A stretch of 64,000 nt of DNA from Halocaridina rubra (GCA_037179515.1 JAXCGZ010017005.1:100001-164000); one strand, 5' to 3'; shown: positions 24,777-37,314, counted from the stretch's first letter. Program-made: numbers and translations. The notes: generated from the letters alone by a model not told the origin.

Positions 24777-24793
24777 GTGTGTGTGATTACCAA
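23598..24793 (-). pseudogene. LINE-A RT (copy 10), frameshifted
   Basis: Two frames, 24793-24206 and 24206-23598, meet at a 4-base deletion (GACTATTTAGATC reduced to GACTAGATC) shared with copy 11. The first includes FLDFQKAFDTVPHG, GVPQGSVLGPLLF and FADDAK. The second holds the C-terminal region and ends early after a 1-base insertion near 23623 (KILFQCKSS). Confidence 0.85.
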
Positions 24794-25563
24794 ATTGTGA
24801 TATCCTAATTGTGTTTACGGGAAAGAGCCCAAAGCTCATATCTTCCCGTCTCCCGATCGGTTCCATTTTGTACTTAGTTATACTTATCATACCTGTCCTT
24901 AATACTAGTTATTGAGATAGCATTAACTACCTCCTCGCTTAGCGAATTCCAATTATCAACTACTCTTACACTGAAAAAGTATCTTCCTTACATCCTGCAA
25001 AGAAGTTTTCTTACGAAGCTTCAAACTATAACCTCTAGCTCTACAGCCTGCCATATCAAAATATCGATCCCTATCCACTCTGTCATAACCATGAGGGAAT
25101 TTAAAGACTGTCACCATATCCCCCTTCAATCTTCTAGCTTTGAGTGATGGTAAGTCTAATTCCCTCAGCCTCTCATCATAACTGACATTACGTATTTCTG
25201 GCACCAGTTTCGTGGCATGTCTTTGAACTTTTTCAAGCTTAGCTATGTGCTTTTTCAAGTGTGGATTCCAAAAGGGGGCTGCATATTCGAGTTTTGGCCT
25301 CACATAGGTTACATAAATATTTCTGAACATTTCCTTGTCCATGTGCCTGAATGCTACCCTTACATTTGATAAGAATGCATATGCTGCCCTTACTATGCCA
25401 TTTATATGTATTTCTGGAGACAAATCTGCCAGTATGTTTACTCCTAGATCTCTCTCATTTTCTGTCTCTTGAAGTTGTACTCCAGCCACCGAGTAGTCAA
25501 GCTTGGGCCTTCTTGCACTTATACCCATTCTCATTGCCTTACATTTTGAAGTATTGAATTTCA

Positions 25564-27697
25564 TTAGCCACTTTTCTGACCACTCGCGCAGACTAGATCT
25601 TCCTGAAGTTCTCTACCATTGTTCTCGTTTCCTACTTTCTTCACAATCTTTGCATCATCTGCAAACATATTCATGAATGAATTTACAGACTCTGGTAGGT
25701 TATTTACATATACAAGGAACAAAAGTGGCCCTAAAACTGAACCCTGTGGAACTCCATTACTAACTCTTCTCCATTCAGACACTGAGTGTCTTACTCTAAC
25801 CCTCTGTTCCCTTCCTTCTAAGTAAGTTTTTATCCATTCCAAAACATTTCCACCTATTCTAGGCATTGCTTGCAGCTTCCTAATAAGTCTCCCATGTGGA
25901 ACAGTGTCAAATGCTTTCTGGAAGTCTAGGAATATGCAATCTGCCCAGCCCTCTCTTTCCTGTAAGATTCGGCTTACCTCATCATAAAATTCTAATAAGT
26001 TTGTTGCTGTTGATATACCTTCTCTGAAGCCATGTTGCCTCACTGACAAACAGTTGAAGGATTCCAAGTGAAGAGAGCTATGTTTCCTTAGTAGTTTCTC
26101 CATAACTTTGCAAACTATGCTGGTCAAGGAAACTGGTCTATAGTTCAGAGCCGTATCCTTCCTTCCCTTTTTGAAGATAGGTATCACGTTTGCTTGTTTC
26201 CAGCATCTTGGAATCTCCCCTGACTCCAGTGACTTTTTAAATATGATACTTAGTGCCACTGATATTGAGTTTGCGCATTTTTTAAGTACATGAGGGGATA
26301 TGTCATCAGGAAATGTAGCTTTATAAACATCTAAATCCATCAGCGCTTTGCATACCTCTGTGGCTGTAAGGTTGATGTTCTCTAATACCGGCCCTTGAGC
26401 TTCTATCACTGCAATCTGAGGGGGTGGGGTATTTTCTACTGTAAATACTGACTGAAACTCCATGTTCAATTCTTTGCAGATCTCTTCATCCGTCTCAGTG
26501 ATGCTTCCATCCTCTCTCTTATGCCTTAAAACCTGTTCTTTTACCTTCAGTTTTCCTATGATAAAGCTGTGAAAAAGATTGGGATTTTCTTCAGTCTTCC
26601 TGGTGATGTCCCTCTCATAGTCTCTCTCTGCCTCTCTTCTTTTACTTAGGTAGTCATTTCTTGCTCTTTTGTAGGTTTGCCAGGCATTTATGTTTTTTCT
26701 CCTCCTATACCATTTCCAGCATTTGTCTCTCCACTCCTTAGCTCTTTTACACTCATTATCGAACCATTTCTCTCTGGCATGAATTACACCTACTTTGGTG
26801 ACAGGTATGCAGTAATCTACTATCTTCCCATATTTCTCACAAAAGATGTCATGCATTTCTTGTACAGATTTGTTGTAAAATAAGGTTCTCCAGTCAATAA
26901 CTGCAAAAAGCTCATTCATTTTGATGTAATCACCTTTCGGATAGTTCCTCTTCATGTCCTCAGTGCCTCTACTGTCAGGCAGAATATCTTCAATGATATA
27001 CTCCATCAACAACACACAGTGGTCACTCTTTCCAATTGGTGGTTCATACTCAATTTTTTCAATATCCAACACATTATCTGTGAATACTAGATCAAGTAGT
27101 GATGGCTCATCCCCACCCCTGGCCCTCGTTGGTTCCATTACATGTTGGTGTAGGAAATTCCTTTGTACGCAATCTAGGAATCTTGCTCCGAATGAGTCCT
27201 CACTACTGTGTGGGTCAAGATTTATCCAATCTATCTCTTTATGATTAAAATCTCCCATAATCAAAATCCTACATTTTCTCTCCCGTGCCATGTTAACAAC
27301 TGAGTTTATGACTTCAATAATACCTATATGACTTTCCTCATAAACTTCTAGCCTATTCTGGTTCCTTGGTGGGTTATATACAACAGTTATTATAATGCTC
27401 TCTGGCCCAGTATTTATGCAAGCAACAAGAAATTCCTTGAACTCACTTTCTATAGCCAAGTTTATTTCTTCAACTTGAATCCTTTCACTTATGAGCAGTG
27501 CTATCCCTCCACCAGTCCTCTCAGATCTTTCAACCCTTAATATTCTGAAGCCCTTAGAAAAAACTGTGACACTGTTTATGTCCTGACTCCACTTAGTCTC
27601 TGTAATTGCTACTATATCTGCCTTACTGTTGTGAATCCTATCTTTTAATTCTACTGCCTTACAAACTAATCCATCAGCATTTGGGCATAAAAATCTT
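25564..27697 (-). pseudogene. LINE-A ORF2 (copy 11): EEP plus most of RT, frameshifted late
   Basis: Open from the ORF1 stop (near 27697) through the whole EEP (AITETKWSQD, MGDFNHKEIDW, GKSDHCVLL) and the RT to FADDAKIVKKV, about 710 codons. A 4-base deletion near 25592 then shifts the frame to a false end at 25564; the remaining C-terminus lies in another frame at 25564-24956. Changes at conserved sites include ATFPDDISP (usually ATGPDD). As in copy 20, ORF2 has no ATG near its beginning. Confidence 0.88.
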
Positions 27698-28787
27698 AAT
27701 GAGGTCCCATCCCCTGATCTTCTGTCATTATCTTCTTTATCTCCCCTTTGTCTGGAAGAACTCTGAAATGAAAATTTTTCTTCTCTTCTTCATTCATTTC
27801 CTTCCTCATTTAACCTTCTTACCTCTTGCAACAAATTTTTGATCTTTCCCATCTATTCCTGTGTTCTGTATCATCTAATGAATACTTCTTTGAATTCTTA
27901 AAGGTCTTTTAGACTTTTTTCTCAACAATATATCCTTACATGCTTCTCCTCTCTCAAAGGTTACTTTTGTTGGTCTCGGCTTTCCTTCCCTCGAATATTT
28001 GCCTAGTTGGTGAATGTTTACAATATCCTCAGGACCACAAACTACTCCAATCTTTCTTATTAGGTCTACAACCCTAGCTTTATTTTCTTCAAGTCTCCCC
28101 TGCCATGTTGGCTCCTGGGATTCGCTTATGCCTGAGACTACCACTGTCTTCTCTTTATCAAGTGCCTGTTTAATCAGTGGATTTGCCCTTTCCATCACAA
28201 CGTCTTTCATATTTTTAATTACTGTCTCTTTATAGTCAACTGTTTGTATGTTTTCCAGTGCCACCACATTTACAGCATTTACAGCATCTTTTACTGCCAC
28301 ATTCCCCTTATAGTGCATCAGCAAAGGAAGTTTTCATGGCATCATGTTCCATATTCAGCTCCTGGAACTCTTTTATAAACTGTTCAATGCTTTCCTTAAT
28401 TTGGACATTCCAAGCTGCAATCTCGTCTCTCTCAGAAGAGAGCAGTGAACTAACATCTAATTCATTTAGGTTGTCATTCAGCTGTTTGTTTTTATCTTCC
28501 TGTTTAGATATTCTGGTTTCTAGTTCACTCTTTTCCCCTTCCAGCTTCTTTATTCGTTTTTCTAGTTCCTGTCCTTCCTGCCCTTGTGCTTTATTTGCTT
28601 CCTTCAAAAGTCTTATTTCCTCTCTGAGCGTTTCATTCTCTTTCATTTCTCTATCCATATTCCGAAGTTTATCATCAAGGCTTATAACCATTGCCTCTAA
28701 ATCCTTGATTTTCTGTTTTAGTCTCCTAATAGCTACCCCTCCTCCCGACCCATGGGTTGGAGAGGTTTGGGACAGAGATGGCCTCAT
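27697..28787 (-). pseudogene. LINE-A ORF1 (copy 11), frameshifted
   Basis: Starts MRPSLSQTSPTHGSGGGV at 28787. The coiled-coil part is intact to about 28315, where two extra bases (CACTATAAGG for CACTAAAGG) shift the frame. The RNA-binding-like part continues (VVVSGISESQEPTWQG) to a run of A residues near 27915 that is two bases short. It then meets a CAA to TAA stop. The protein is not expected to be functional. Confidence 0.85.
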
Positions 28788-28863
28788 TCTTATGTTTTCC
28801 CTTGCAGGAAAGCCTCCCATGCTCAAAACTGACTGTCTATTATTCTGTATATTTTTTTTTCTC

Positions 28864-29032
28864 ACTTACATTTATCATAACTATGAACACATTTAGCATT
28901 TATTGTTTTCTAGCTTAGATAAATCTAATTGTAAACTATTTTTACACTAAAAAAGTACAACCTTACATCCTGCTAGGGAGCTTTCTTGTGAAGCTGCAAA
29001 CTGTGACCTCAAATATTAGAGCCAGACATATA
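28864..29032 (-). mobile_element. LINE-A copy 12: decayed 3' fragment
   Basis: Reverse-complement match to the end of the RT: TACATCCTGCTAGGGAGC and GAAGCTGCAAACTGTGACC correspond to TACATCCTGCAAAGAAG and GAAGCTTCAAACTATGACC in young copies. Confidence 0.65.
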
Positions 29033-29046
29033 TCAGTTTTCAGGTC

Positions 29047-29407
29047 ATGTTGAGAGGACGTTAGACGTATCATCAATCGAAGGAAGAAGGAGGAAGGGAT
29101 GATGTGGTAATGGTCTTAAAATTACTTCATGGTTTTAACAGAGAGAAGAGGGAGCGATATTTTGATGTAGGTGGCTCCGAAACTAGAGGTTATAGTTTGA
29201 AGCTTCATAAGAAAGCTTCTTTGCAATGCAAGACGAAATATTTTTTGGTGTAAAAATAGCTGATGACTGGATTTGGCTACATGAAAAAAAGTAAATGCGT
29301 AAGTTTTAAGGACAGATATCATCAGTATTATTGAGTAATAAATAAAGCTGTGCAGAAGACGGAAATTCGAAAGCATAAGCCCTCCATCTAGTAAACACAA
29401 TTAGGTA
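29047..29407 (+). mobile_element. LINE-A copy 13: decayed 3' fragment
   Basis: Recognisable as the RT C-terminal end (GAGCGATATTTTGATGTAGG, CATAGTTTGAAGCTTCATAAG-like) through AACACAATTAGGTAA. It lies tail-out next to copy 12 in the opposite orientation, forming a loose inverted repeat. Confidence 0.7.
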
Positions 29408-29577
29408 AAAAATATACACACATTCATACACACACACAACGCCCAGATAAATACATACATACATACCTACATACATATATAGCACAATTAGGTGATTACA
29501 ACTAGATACTTACAAAAAAAAAGACATACATACATACATACATACATACATACATACATACATACATACATACACAC
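29408..29577. repeat. (CA)n and (CATA)n microsatellites, 5' flank of LINE-A copy 14
   Basis: Mixed CA and CATA repeats, with a pure CATA run at about 29523-29573 ending ACACACAG directly before copy 14. A stray tail-like segment (CACAATTAGGTGATTACAAC) lies near 29484-29503. Confidence 0.9.
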
Positions 29578-31666
29578 AGTTCTTGACTGGGGGACCTTAT
29601 TTAACAACAAATCTGTACAAGAAATGTATGACATCTTTTGTGAGAAATATGGGAAGATAGTAGATTGCTGCATACCTGTCACTGAAGTAGGCGTAATTCA
29701 TGCCAGAGATAAATGGTTTGAAAATGGGTGGAGAGACAAATGCTGGAAAAGGTATAGGAGGAGAAAAAACATAAATACCCGGCAGATATATAATAGAGCT
29801 AGAAATAATTACCTAAGTAAAAGAAGAGAGGCAGAGAGAGACTATGAAAGGGATATCACCAGGAAGGCTAAAGAAAATCCCACACTTTTCTACAGCTTTA
29901 TCGGAGGAAATCTAAAGGTAAAAGAACAGGTTTTAAAGCTTAAGAGAGCATATGGAAGCATCACTGAGATGGATGAAGAGATCTGCAAAGAAGTGAACAA
30001 AGAGTTTTAGTCAGTAATTACAGTAGAAAATACCTCACCGCCTCATATTGCAGAGACAAAAGCTCATTGGCCGGTATCAAAGAACATCATCCTTTCAACC
30101 ACAGAGGTATGCAAAGCGCTGATGAAGTTAGATGTCCATAATGCTACAGGTCCTGATGATATATCCCCTCAAGTACTTAAAAAATACACAAATTAAAAAT
30201 CAGTGGCACTAAGTATCATATTCAAAAAGTCGCTGGAGTCAGGGGAGATTTCAAGGTGCTGGAAGAAGCGAACGTGATACCTATCTTCAAAATGGGAAGG
30301 AGGGATGTGGCTCTAAACAATAGACTTGTTTCCTTGGCCAGCATAGTTTGAAAAGTTATGGAGAAACTACTATGGAAACATATCTCTCTTCACTTGAAAT
30401 CCTTCGACTTTTTGTCAGTAACACAACATGGCTTCAGAGAAGGTAGATCAACAGTAACAAACTTTTTAGATTTATATGATGAGGCAAGCCGAATTTTACA
30501 GGAAAGAGATTGCTGGGTAGATTGCATATTTCTAGATTTCCAGGAAGTACTTGACACTATCCCACACGGGAGACTTATTAAGAAGCTGCAAGCAATGGCA
30601 AGAATAATGGAAATGTCTTGAAATGGATAAATACTTACATAGAATGAAGGGAACAGAGGGTTAGAGTAAGACATTCAGTGTCTGAATGGAGTAGAGTTAG
30701 TAGTAAAGCTCCACAGGGTTCAGTTTTAGTGCCACTTTTGTTCCTTGTATATGTAAATGACCAACCAGAGTCTGTAAATTCATTCATGAATATGTGTGCA
30801 GATGATTCAAAGATTGTGAAGAAAGTAAGAAACGAGAAATTTAGGAAGACCCAAATAGTCTGCAAGAGTGGTCAGAAAAGTGGCTAATGAGATCAAATAC
30901 TACAAAAGGTAAGATAATGAAAATGGGAATAAGAGCAAGAAGGCCCAAGCTTGACTACTCTATGGCAGGAGCAGAAGTTCAATAGACAGAGAATAAGAGA
31001 GACCTAGGAGTAAAAATACTAGTCAATTTGTCTCCAGAAATGCATATAAATGGCATAGTAGGGGCAGCATATGATTTCTTAGTAAATGTAAGGGTAGCTT
31101 TCAGGCACATGGACAAAGAAATGTTCAGAGATATTTATGTACCATATGTGAAGCCAAAGCTTGAATATGAAGCCCCATTTTGGAATCTTCACTAGAAAAA
31201 CAATGTAGTTAAGCTGGAAAGAGTTCAGAGACATGCCACGAAACTGGTGCCAGAAATATGCAATCTCATTTATGAGGAGAGACTGAGGGCATTAGACTTA
31301 TCATCACTCGAAGCTATAAGATTGAGGGGGGATAGGGTGAAAGTTTTTAAATTCCTTCAAGGTTATGACAGAGTGGATAGAGATCGATATTTTGATATGG
31401 CTGGCTCTAGAACTAGAGGGCATAGTTTGACGCTTCGCAAGAAAACTTCTTTGCAGGATGTAAGGAAGTACTCTTTTAGTGTAAGAGTAGTTGATGATTG
31501 GCATTCAATAAGGCAAGAAGTATTTAATGCTAACTTAAGCCATAGCTTTAACGAAAAGTATGATAAGTATCACTAAGCACAAAAATGGAACTGACCAGGA
31601 GACAGGGAACTACGAGCATGGGGCTCTTTCCCGTGAACACAATTAGGCAACTACAATTAGGTAATT
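29578..31666 (+). mobile_element. LINE-A copy 14: 5'-truncated, moderately old
   Basis: Begins at GTTCTTGACTGGGGGACC after (CATA)n-ACACAC and ends in the hairpin and two tail units (AATTAGGCAACTAC, AATTAGGTAATTAA), then ACACACAT. Several stops and indels. Surviving open pieces include VLDWGTLFNNKSVQEMYDIF (29580-30010) and the C-terminal part at 31247-31576. Confidence 0.93.
29580..31576 (+). pseudogene. LINE-A ORF2 fragment (copy 14), multiple lesions
   Basis: Linker and RT region with a TAG near 30008, a stop in the NYRPVSL region near 30349, frameshifts near 30615 and 30840, and a FADD region reading CADDSK. RT motifs are recognisable (FLDFQEVLDTIPHGR, APQGSVLVPLLFLVY) but the catalytic neighbourhood has changed. 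Not functional. Confidence 0.85.
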
Positions 31667-31677
31667 AAACACACATA

Positions 31678-31844
31678 CGAGCCACAATCCTCCTTATATG
31701 GGTGATGACTCAGCCAGAGTATAATACTTGAATATGTGGGTGGAGAATACATAGGAGACGATTCCCAGTCCCCTATATCCACCCCTTTTAGTCAACTTTT
31801 ACGAAGGGCAGGGGAACACGGAGGAGGAATTCCTCCCCTAAGTT
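31678..31844. other. unassigned interspersed-repeat-like sequence
   Basis: Contains TTTTAGTCAACTTTTACGAA followed by GGGCAGGGGAACACGG, which looks like a common interspersed repeat motif, but I cannot classify it. No coding frame seen. Confidence 0.35.
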
Positions 31845-32062
31845 AAGGGGTATATATTGTTTGTTCCGGTTTTACGTCACGGACTCCCTTTTCAAGCAAG
31901 GGCTAGGACGGTTGCCTCCTTTCGAAATGCTTGTTTTGGCAGATGCAATCGTTACCCTGAGTGCATGCCCTTGCTAACCTCAGACCGTGACGGGGCGCGA
32001 ATCCTCGACCTGACGCCTCAGAGTCGCGGACGCTACCGATTGAGCCACAGTGACTACTTAAG
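31845..32062 (-). mobile_element. tRNA-derived SINE
   Basis: The - strand starts near 32060 with CACTGTGGCTCAATCGGTAG, resembling a pol III A box. About 35 bases on comes GTCGAGGATTCGCGCCCCG, resembling a B box and T arm. A non-tRNA body with AGGCAACCGTCCTAGCCC follows. The head abuts (TA)n. It is likely a SINE and not a tRNA gene, because the cloverleaf is imperfect and continues into repeat sequence. Confidence 0.55.
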
Positions 32063-32063
32063 G

Positions 32064-32434
<371 letters not shown>

Positions 32435-32659
32435 CCCAGCCACTGAGGGGGCAAGCCAGCCTCAACTTGGTGCCGGTCCAAGCCCGGGTAATGGGGAGGG
32501 TTGGCGGCAGGAAGGGCATCCGGCCATACACATTTTGCCAAAACCAATATATGGCCAGTACAGATAACGAGAATAGTCACCATACTAGGGCGTTCCCCAT
32601 AGGCGACGCTATGCGGCTTCGTCTGACAACTCCGGAAAGAAAGCAAGGGCCACCCAGTC

Positions 32660-33265
32660 ATGGGTGGAGTGTCAGATGAGGTGCTGTGGGTGGGCACTCT
32701 AAATGCTGGGACGATGACTGGGAAGGGGCGAGAATTGGTGGACCTGATGGAGAGGAGGAGAATTGGAGTGCTGTGTGTGCAGGAGACCAAGTGGAAAGGA
32801 AATATGGCGAGGAAACTGGGTGAGGGTTGCAAATTGTTCTATTGTGGAGCAAATGAGGAAGGAAGGAATGGTGTAGGAATAATACTATCCAAAGACCTGA
32901 AGGAAAGCTTACTTGGTGTGAATAGAAAGAGTGACAGAATTATGAGTTTAAAGCTGGGACTGGGAGAAACGGTAGTCAATGTGGTGTGTGCCTATGCCCC
33001 ACAAACTGGTTGTACAGCAGAGGAGAAGAATGTATTTTGGGAGGAGATGGACCAGGAGCTTAGAACAATTCCTATAAGGGAGAGGGTAATTTTGGGAGGA
33101 GATCTAAATGGCCACTTGGGAATTGGGATGGCTGGGATAGGTAAAGTTCATGGGGGGTGGGGGTGGGCGAGAGAAATGAGGGGAGAGAGAGAGTTATTTA
33201 TATTGCAGTGGCATTTGATCTGGTATTGGTCAACACATTCTATGAGAAAAAGGATAACAGACTGA
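32660..33265 (+). pseudogene. RTE-like EEP endonuclease region
   Basis: Open for about 201 codons. [17 protein letters not shown] opens the EEP fold, [11 protein letters not shown] carries the catalytic glutamate, VVCAYAPQTG follows, and ILGGDLNGHLG carries the Asp/Asn pair. A frameshift near 33180 moves the rest (DLVLVNTFYEKKDNRLITYSSG is split over two frames). These motifs match the RTE/BovB type of LINE endonuclease. Confidence 0.85.
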
Positions 33266-34043
33266 TTACATACAGTAGTGGTGGGAGGGAGAGACAGACA
33301 GATTTATTGTTGTGTAGGAGAGGCCATCTGAAGGAGATTAGCAACTGTAAAGTAATAAATGGGAAGAGTGTAGCAGTGCAACATAAGATAGTAGTAACTG
33401 CTTACAGGCTCAGAAAATGTAGGAAAAGTAAGAAGCCGAGGATGGACCCAAAGATAGAGTGGTGGAGACAAAGATGCAGAGCTGAGAGCTATGTTTAGGG
33501 AAAGAGTGTTGGAAGCAATAAGGTTGCATGAGGATGTACGAGAATGGTGGACAGAGAATAGTAAGGGTGATTTTGAGGGTTGGTGAGGAGGTACATGGAA
33601 AGTCATCAGGAAGGAAACCCCCCAAATGATAAAGAGTCATGGTGGTGGAATGAGGAAGTGCAAGAATGGGTGAAGAACAAGAAAGAAGTTAAGAAAAAGG
33701 CAGATTTATCAGGACTGGAGCAGGATAAAGAAGAGTACAAGCAGGCAAAGAAGGAGGCAAGGAGAGCAGTAGCAAAAGCAAAGGCAGAGACATTGAATGA
33801 AGTCTATGAGGGACTGGAAACACCAGAAGGAGAGAATAAAATATGGCGAATTGCCAAGGCCTGAGATGCTGCATCCAAGGACTTGACCAAAGTAAAACAA
33901 ATAAAGGATAACCATGGAGTAGTTCTAGCAGAAGAGGATGAAATAAAAAGCAGATGGGAAATTTATTTTGAAGGATTACTAAATGAAGAGAACCCAAGAG
34001 CAGTATTGAAGATGGACTTCAAAATGAAGCCGTTACAACAACA

Positions 34044-35263
34044 GTGACTAGAAGAGAGGTAGAGCGGGCAGTAAGAAAAATGAAAAATGGAAAGGCAGCA
34101 GGACCTGATAAGATGCCAGTGGAGGTATGGAAGAGTCTTGGAGAGGAAGGCATAGATATCTTGTGGGACTTAATGCAAAAGATCTTTAGTCAGGAAAAGA
34201 TGCCAGAGGAGTGGAGAGGAAGCCTAATCATCCCAATCTATAAAGGGAAGGGAGACATTCAGGAGTGCGGAAACTATAGAGGTATAAAGTTGTTAAGTCA
34301 TACTATGAAGATATGGGAGAAGATCATAGAGAGGAGAATCAGAGAGGACACTACAATTGGGGATGAACAGTGTGGCTTCATGCAGGGAAGAGGGACAGTG
34401 GATGCCATATCTGCCTTGAGACAAATGATGGAAAAGCATTGGGAGAAACAGAAAGGACTGCATATAGTCTTTATTGACCTGGAAAAGGCATATGATCGAG
34501 TACCACGTCAAGAGGTGTGGAGGTGTATTAGAGAAAAGGGAATCATCTGAGATATGTATGGGAGGGCAGAGGCAAATGTTAAGAGCAGTGTGGGCCTGAC
34601 AAAAAGTCTCTCAGTAAATGTTGGTCTGCATCAAGGGTCTGCTTTGAATCCATATCTATTTGATCTGGTCATGGATGTAGTAACCCAGGGTATTAGAGAT
34701 CAGTCATCATGGTGAATGCTCTTTGCAGATGACATTGTACTGTGTAGCAACAGACAGGAGGTAGGAGGAGAAGTTTGAGGAGTGGAGAAGAGTGATGGAG
34801 GATAGAGGACTGAGAATCAGCAGGAAGAAGAAAGAGTACTTGACATTGAGAGATGATGAGGATGGGGAGGTCAATTTGCAGGGAGAGGTGTTGAAACGAG
34901 TTGAAAAGTTCAAGTATTTGGGATCAACAGTGGTAGAGGATGGTGACCTAGTCAGAAATAACCCAAAGAATACAAGCAGGATGGAAGAACTGGAAGAAAG
35001 TGTCTGGGGTGCTGTGCGACAAGAGAATAGGGATTAAGTTGAGGGGTAAAGTGCATAAGACAGTAGTGAGACCTGCAATGATGTATGGAGCAGAGGCATG
35101 GGCAATAAAGAAGACACAAGAGAAAAAACTAGATGTGGCAGAGATGAGGATGTTGAGATGGATGTGTGGGGTGACAAGAAGTGATAAGATCAGAAACGAG
35201 GTAATTAGAGGTACCTCGAAAGTTAGAGAAATATCAGATAAGATACAAGAAAGTAGAGTATGA
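34044..35263 (+). pseudogene. RTE-like reverse transcriptase, disrupted
   Basis: 34044-34550 encodes the RT N-terminal half (KMKNGKAAGPDKMPVEVWK, NYRGIKLLSHTMKIWEKI, EQCGFMQGRGTVDAI, IVFIDLEKAYDRVPR). A TGA near 34549 and another just before MLFADDIVLCSNR (near 34713) break the palm. The C-terminal part is open at 34792-35037 and 35000-35263. Intact relatives have one continuous ORF, so this copy is dead. Confidence 0.87.
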
Positions 35264-35497
35264 TGGTATGGTCAAGTAGTTACTTGGGATGAACAGTATG
35301 TTGGGAGGAGGGTGATGGAAATGGATATACAGGGTAGGAGAGGAAGGGGGAGACCAAAGTGTAGGTGGATGGATTGCATCAATGACGACCTGAGGTCTAA
35401 AGGTTTGTTGGGTGATGAGGTATGGGACAGGAACATATGAAGAACACTGGCCAGAAACATCGATCTAACATAAAAGTGGGAAAAGATGTAGAGAAGA

Positions 35498-35498
<1 letters not shown>

Positions 35499-35588
<90 letters not shown>
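35499..35588. repeat. (TA)n microsatellite after the RTE-like element
   Basis: About 45 TA units directly following AGAAGAAGA at the LINE 3' end. Confidence 0.97.
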
Positions 35589-35590
<2 letters not shown>

Positions 35591-36706
35591 CAATTAAGCA
35601 CATTACCGTGTGTGAAAACATGAATCATATTTTTCCTTACCAGGACTCTAACCTAGGACACATAATTACTGTGCCAATGCGCTACCAACTACACCACAGA
35701 ACGAGTGAGGATGGGAGAAACTGTAATGTAAACAAAAAGGCATTCAGATAGAATGCGTTCATTCCTAGTATAACAGTAAAGTTGTAAGGTTGGTTTCTCT
35801 TTTAGACCTTCTGTGGTGTAGTTAGTAGCACCTTGGCACAGTAATTATGTGGCTTAGGTTTGAGTCCCGGTCGGTTAAAATATAATTCATGTTTTCACAT
35901 ACAGTAATGTGCTTATTTGATTATTGTTGGTGCCCATTATATTTGGATTTGAATTGACTGAGAAAACGAAGCCACGAGTGAGGTTGGGAGAAACTGTAAT
36001 ACGAACAAAATGGCATTCTGAGAGAATCCTCTCATTCCTATTATAGCAATTAAGCTGTAAGGTTGGTTTCTCTTTTAGACCCTCAGTGTCGTAGTTGGTA
36101 GCACCTTGGCACAGCAATTATGTGTCCTAGATTCGAGTCCCGGCCGGTTAAAATATGATTTATCTTTTCACATATGGTAATGTACTTATTTGATTATTGG
36201 TGATGCCCAGTTAGATTGCGATTTGAATTAAATGCGAAAACAAAGCCACGAGTGAGGTTTGGAGAAATTGTAATATTGAAAAACAGGCATTCAGATAGAA
36301 TGCATTCATTCCTGGTATAGCAGTTAAGGTGTAAGGTTGGTTTCTCTTTTAGACCTTCTGTGGTGTAAGTGGTAGCGCCTTAGCATAGTAATTATGTGTT
36401 CTAGGTTCGAGTCCCGGTCAGGTAAAATATGATTCATTTTTCACATACGGCAATGTGCTTAATTGATTATAGTTGATGCCTAATTAGATTGTGATTTTAA
36501 TTAAATGTGAAAACAAAGCCACGAGTGAGCTTGGGAGAAACTGTAATATGAACAGAAAGGCATTCAGATAGAATGCATTCATTTCTAGTATAGCAGCTAA
36601 GCTGTAAGGTTGGTTTCTCTTTTAGACCTTCTGCGGCATAATTGGTTGCACCTTGGCACAGTAACTATGTGTCCTAGGTTCGAGTCCCGGTCGGATGAAA
36701 TATGAG

Positions 36707-36711
<5 letters not shown>
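35587..36711. repeat. tandem array of about 273-bp units with tRNA-like heads, first unit inverted
   Basis: ACGAGTGAGG recurs at 35701, 35974, 36248 and 36521, giving periods of 273, 274 and 273. Each unit contains a tRNA-like segment, GTGGTGTAGTTGGTAGCACC followed by GGTTCGAGTCCCGGTCGG or close variants, which fit pol III A and B boxes. Bases 35587-35697 are the same tRNA-like head in reverse orientation. (TA)n lies on both sides. The array could be a SINE-derived satellite; intact tRNA genes are unlikely because the acceptor stems do not pair well. Confidence 0.85.

Positions 36712-36776
<65 letters not shown>
36710..36776. repeat. (TA)n microsatellite
   Basis: TA tract closing the 273-bp array. 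Bases 36777-36952 after it hold no recognised gene. Confidence 0.97.
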
Positions 36777-36778
<2 letters not shown>

Positions 36779-36952
36779 TTCCCCATGCTCATAATCTGTC
36801 ATGGCATCTCAGTAGTCTCTATAAGACTGATGTTAATTTTGGCTCCAAGCTTCAATGCTGGATGTCGCTCCTGACACTTAACATTTTCCGTTGACTCAAG
36901 TTGGTATCGGTACCAAGTTGACCTGCCTTGCTCCATCATTGGCTGCAGGACA

Positions 36953-37314
<362 letters not shown>

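Larger units (their letters stand above)
24785..28858 (-). mobile_element. LINE-A copy 11: nearly full-length (ORF1 plus ORF2), - strand
   Basis: Contains the 3' hairpin and tail units (24785 onwards), ORF2 (to about 27697), ORF1 (27697-28787) and a short A-rich leader to about 28858. The leader (GGGAAAACATAAGA before the ATG) resembles that of copy 20 only just before ORF1, so the 5' UTR is truncated or different. The 5' side adjoins older LINE-A debris instead of a GT/CA tract. Confidence 0.9.

Noticed and set aside
28864..29407. A single palindromic element
   Set aside because: The two halves are separate decayed 3' fragments of LINE-A in opposite orientation and overlap only in part of the RT end.
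35587..36711. Four or five real tRNA genes
   Set aside because: A and B boxes are visible, but acceptor stems do not pair well and the segments are embedded in a 273-bp tandem unit.
35587..36711. CRISPR-like array
   Set aside because: Units are about 273 bp and similar throughout, with no short-repeat and unique-spacer pattern; the window is eukaryotic.
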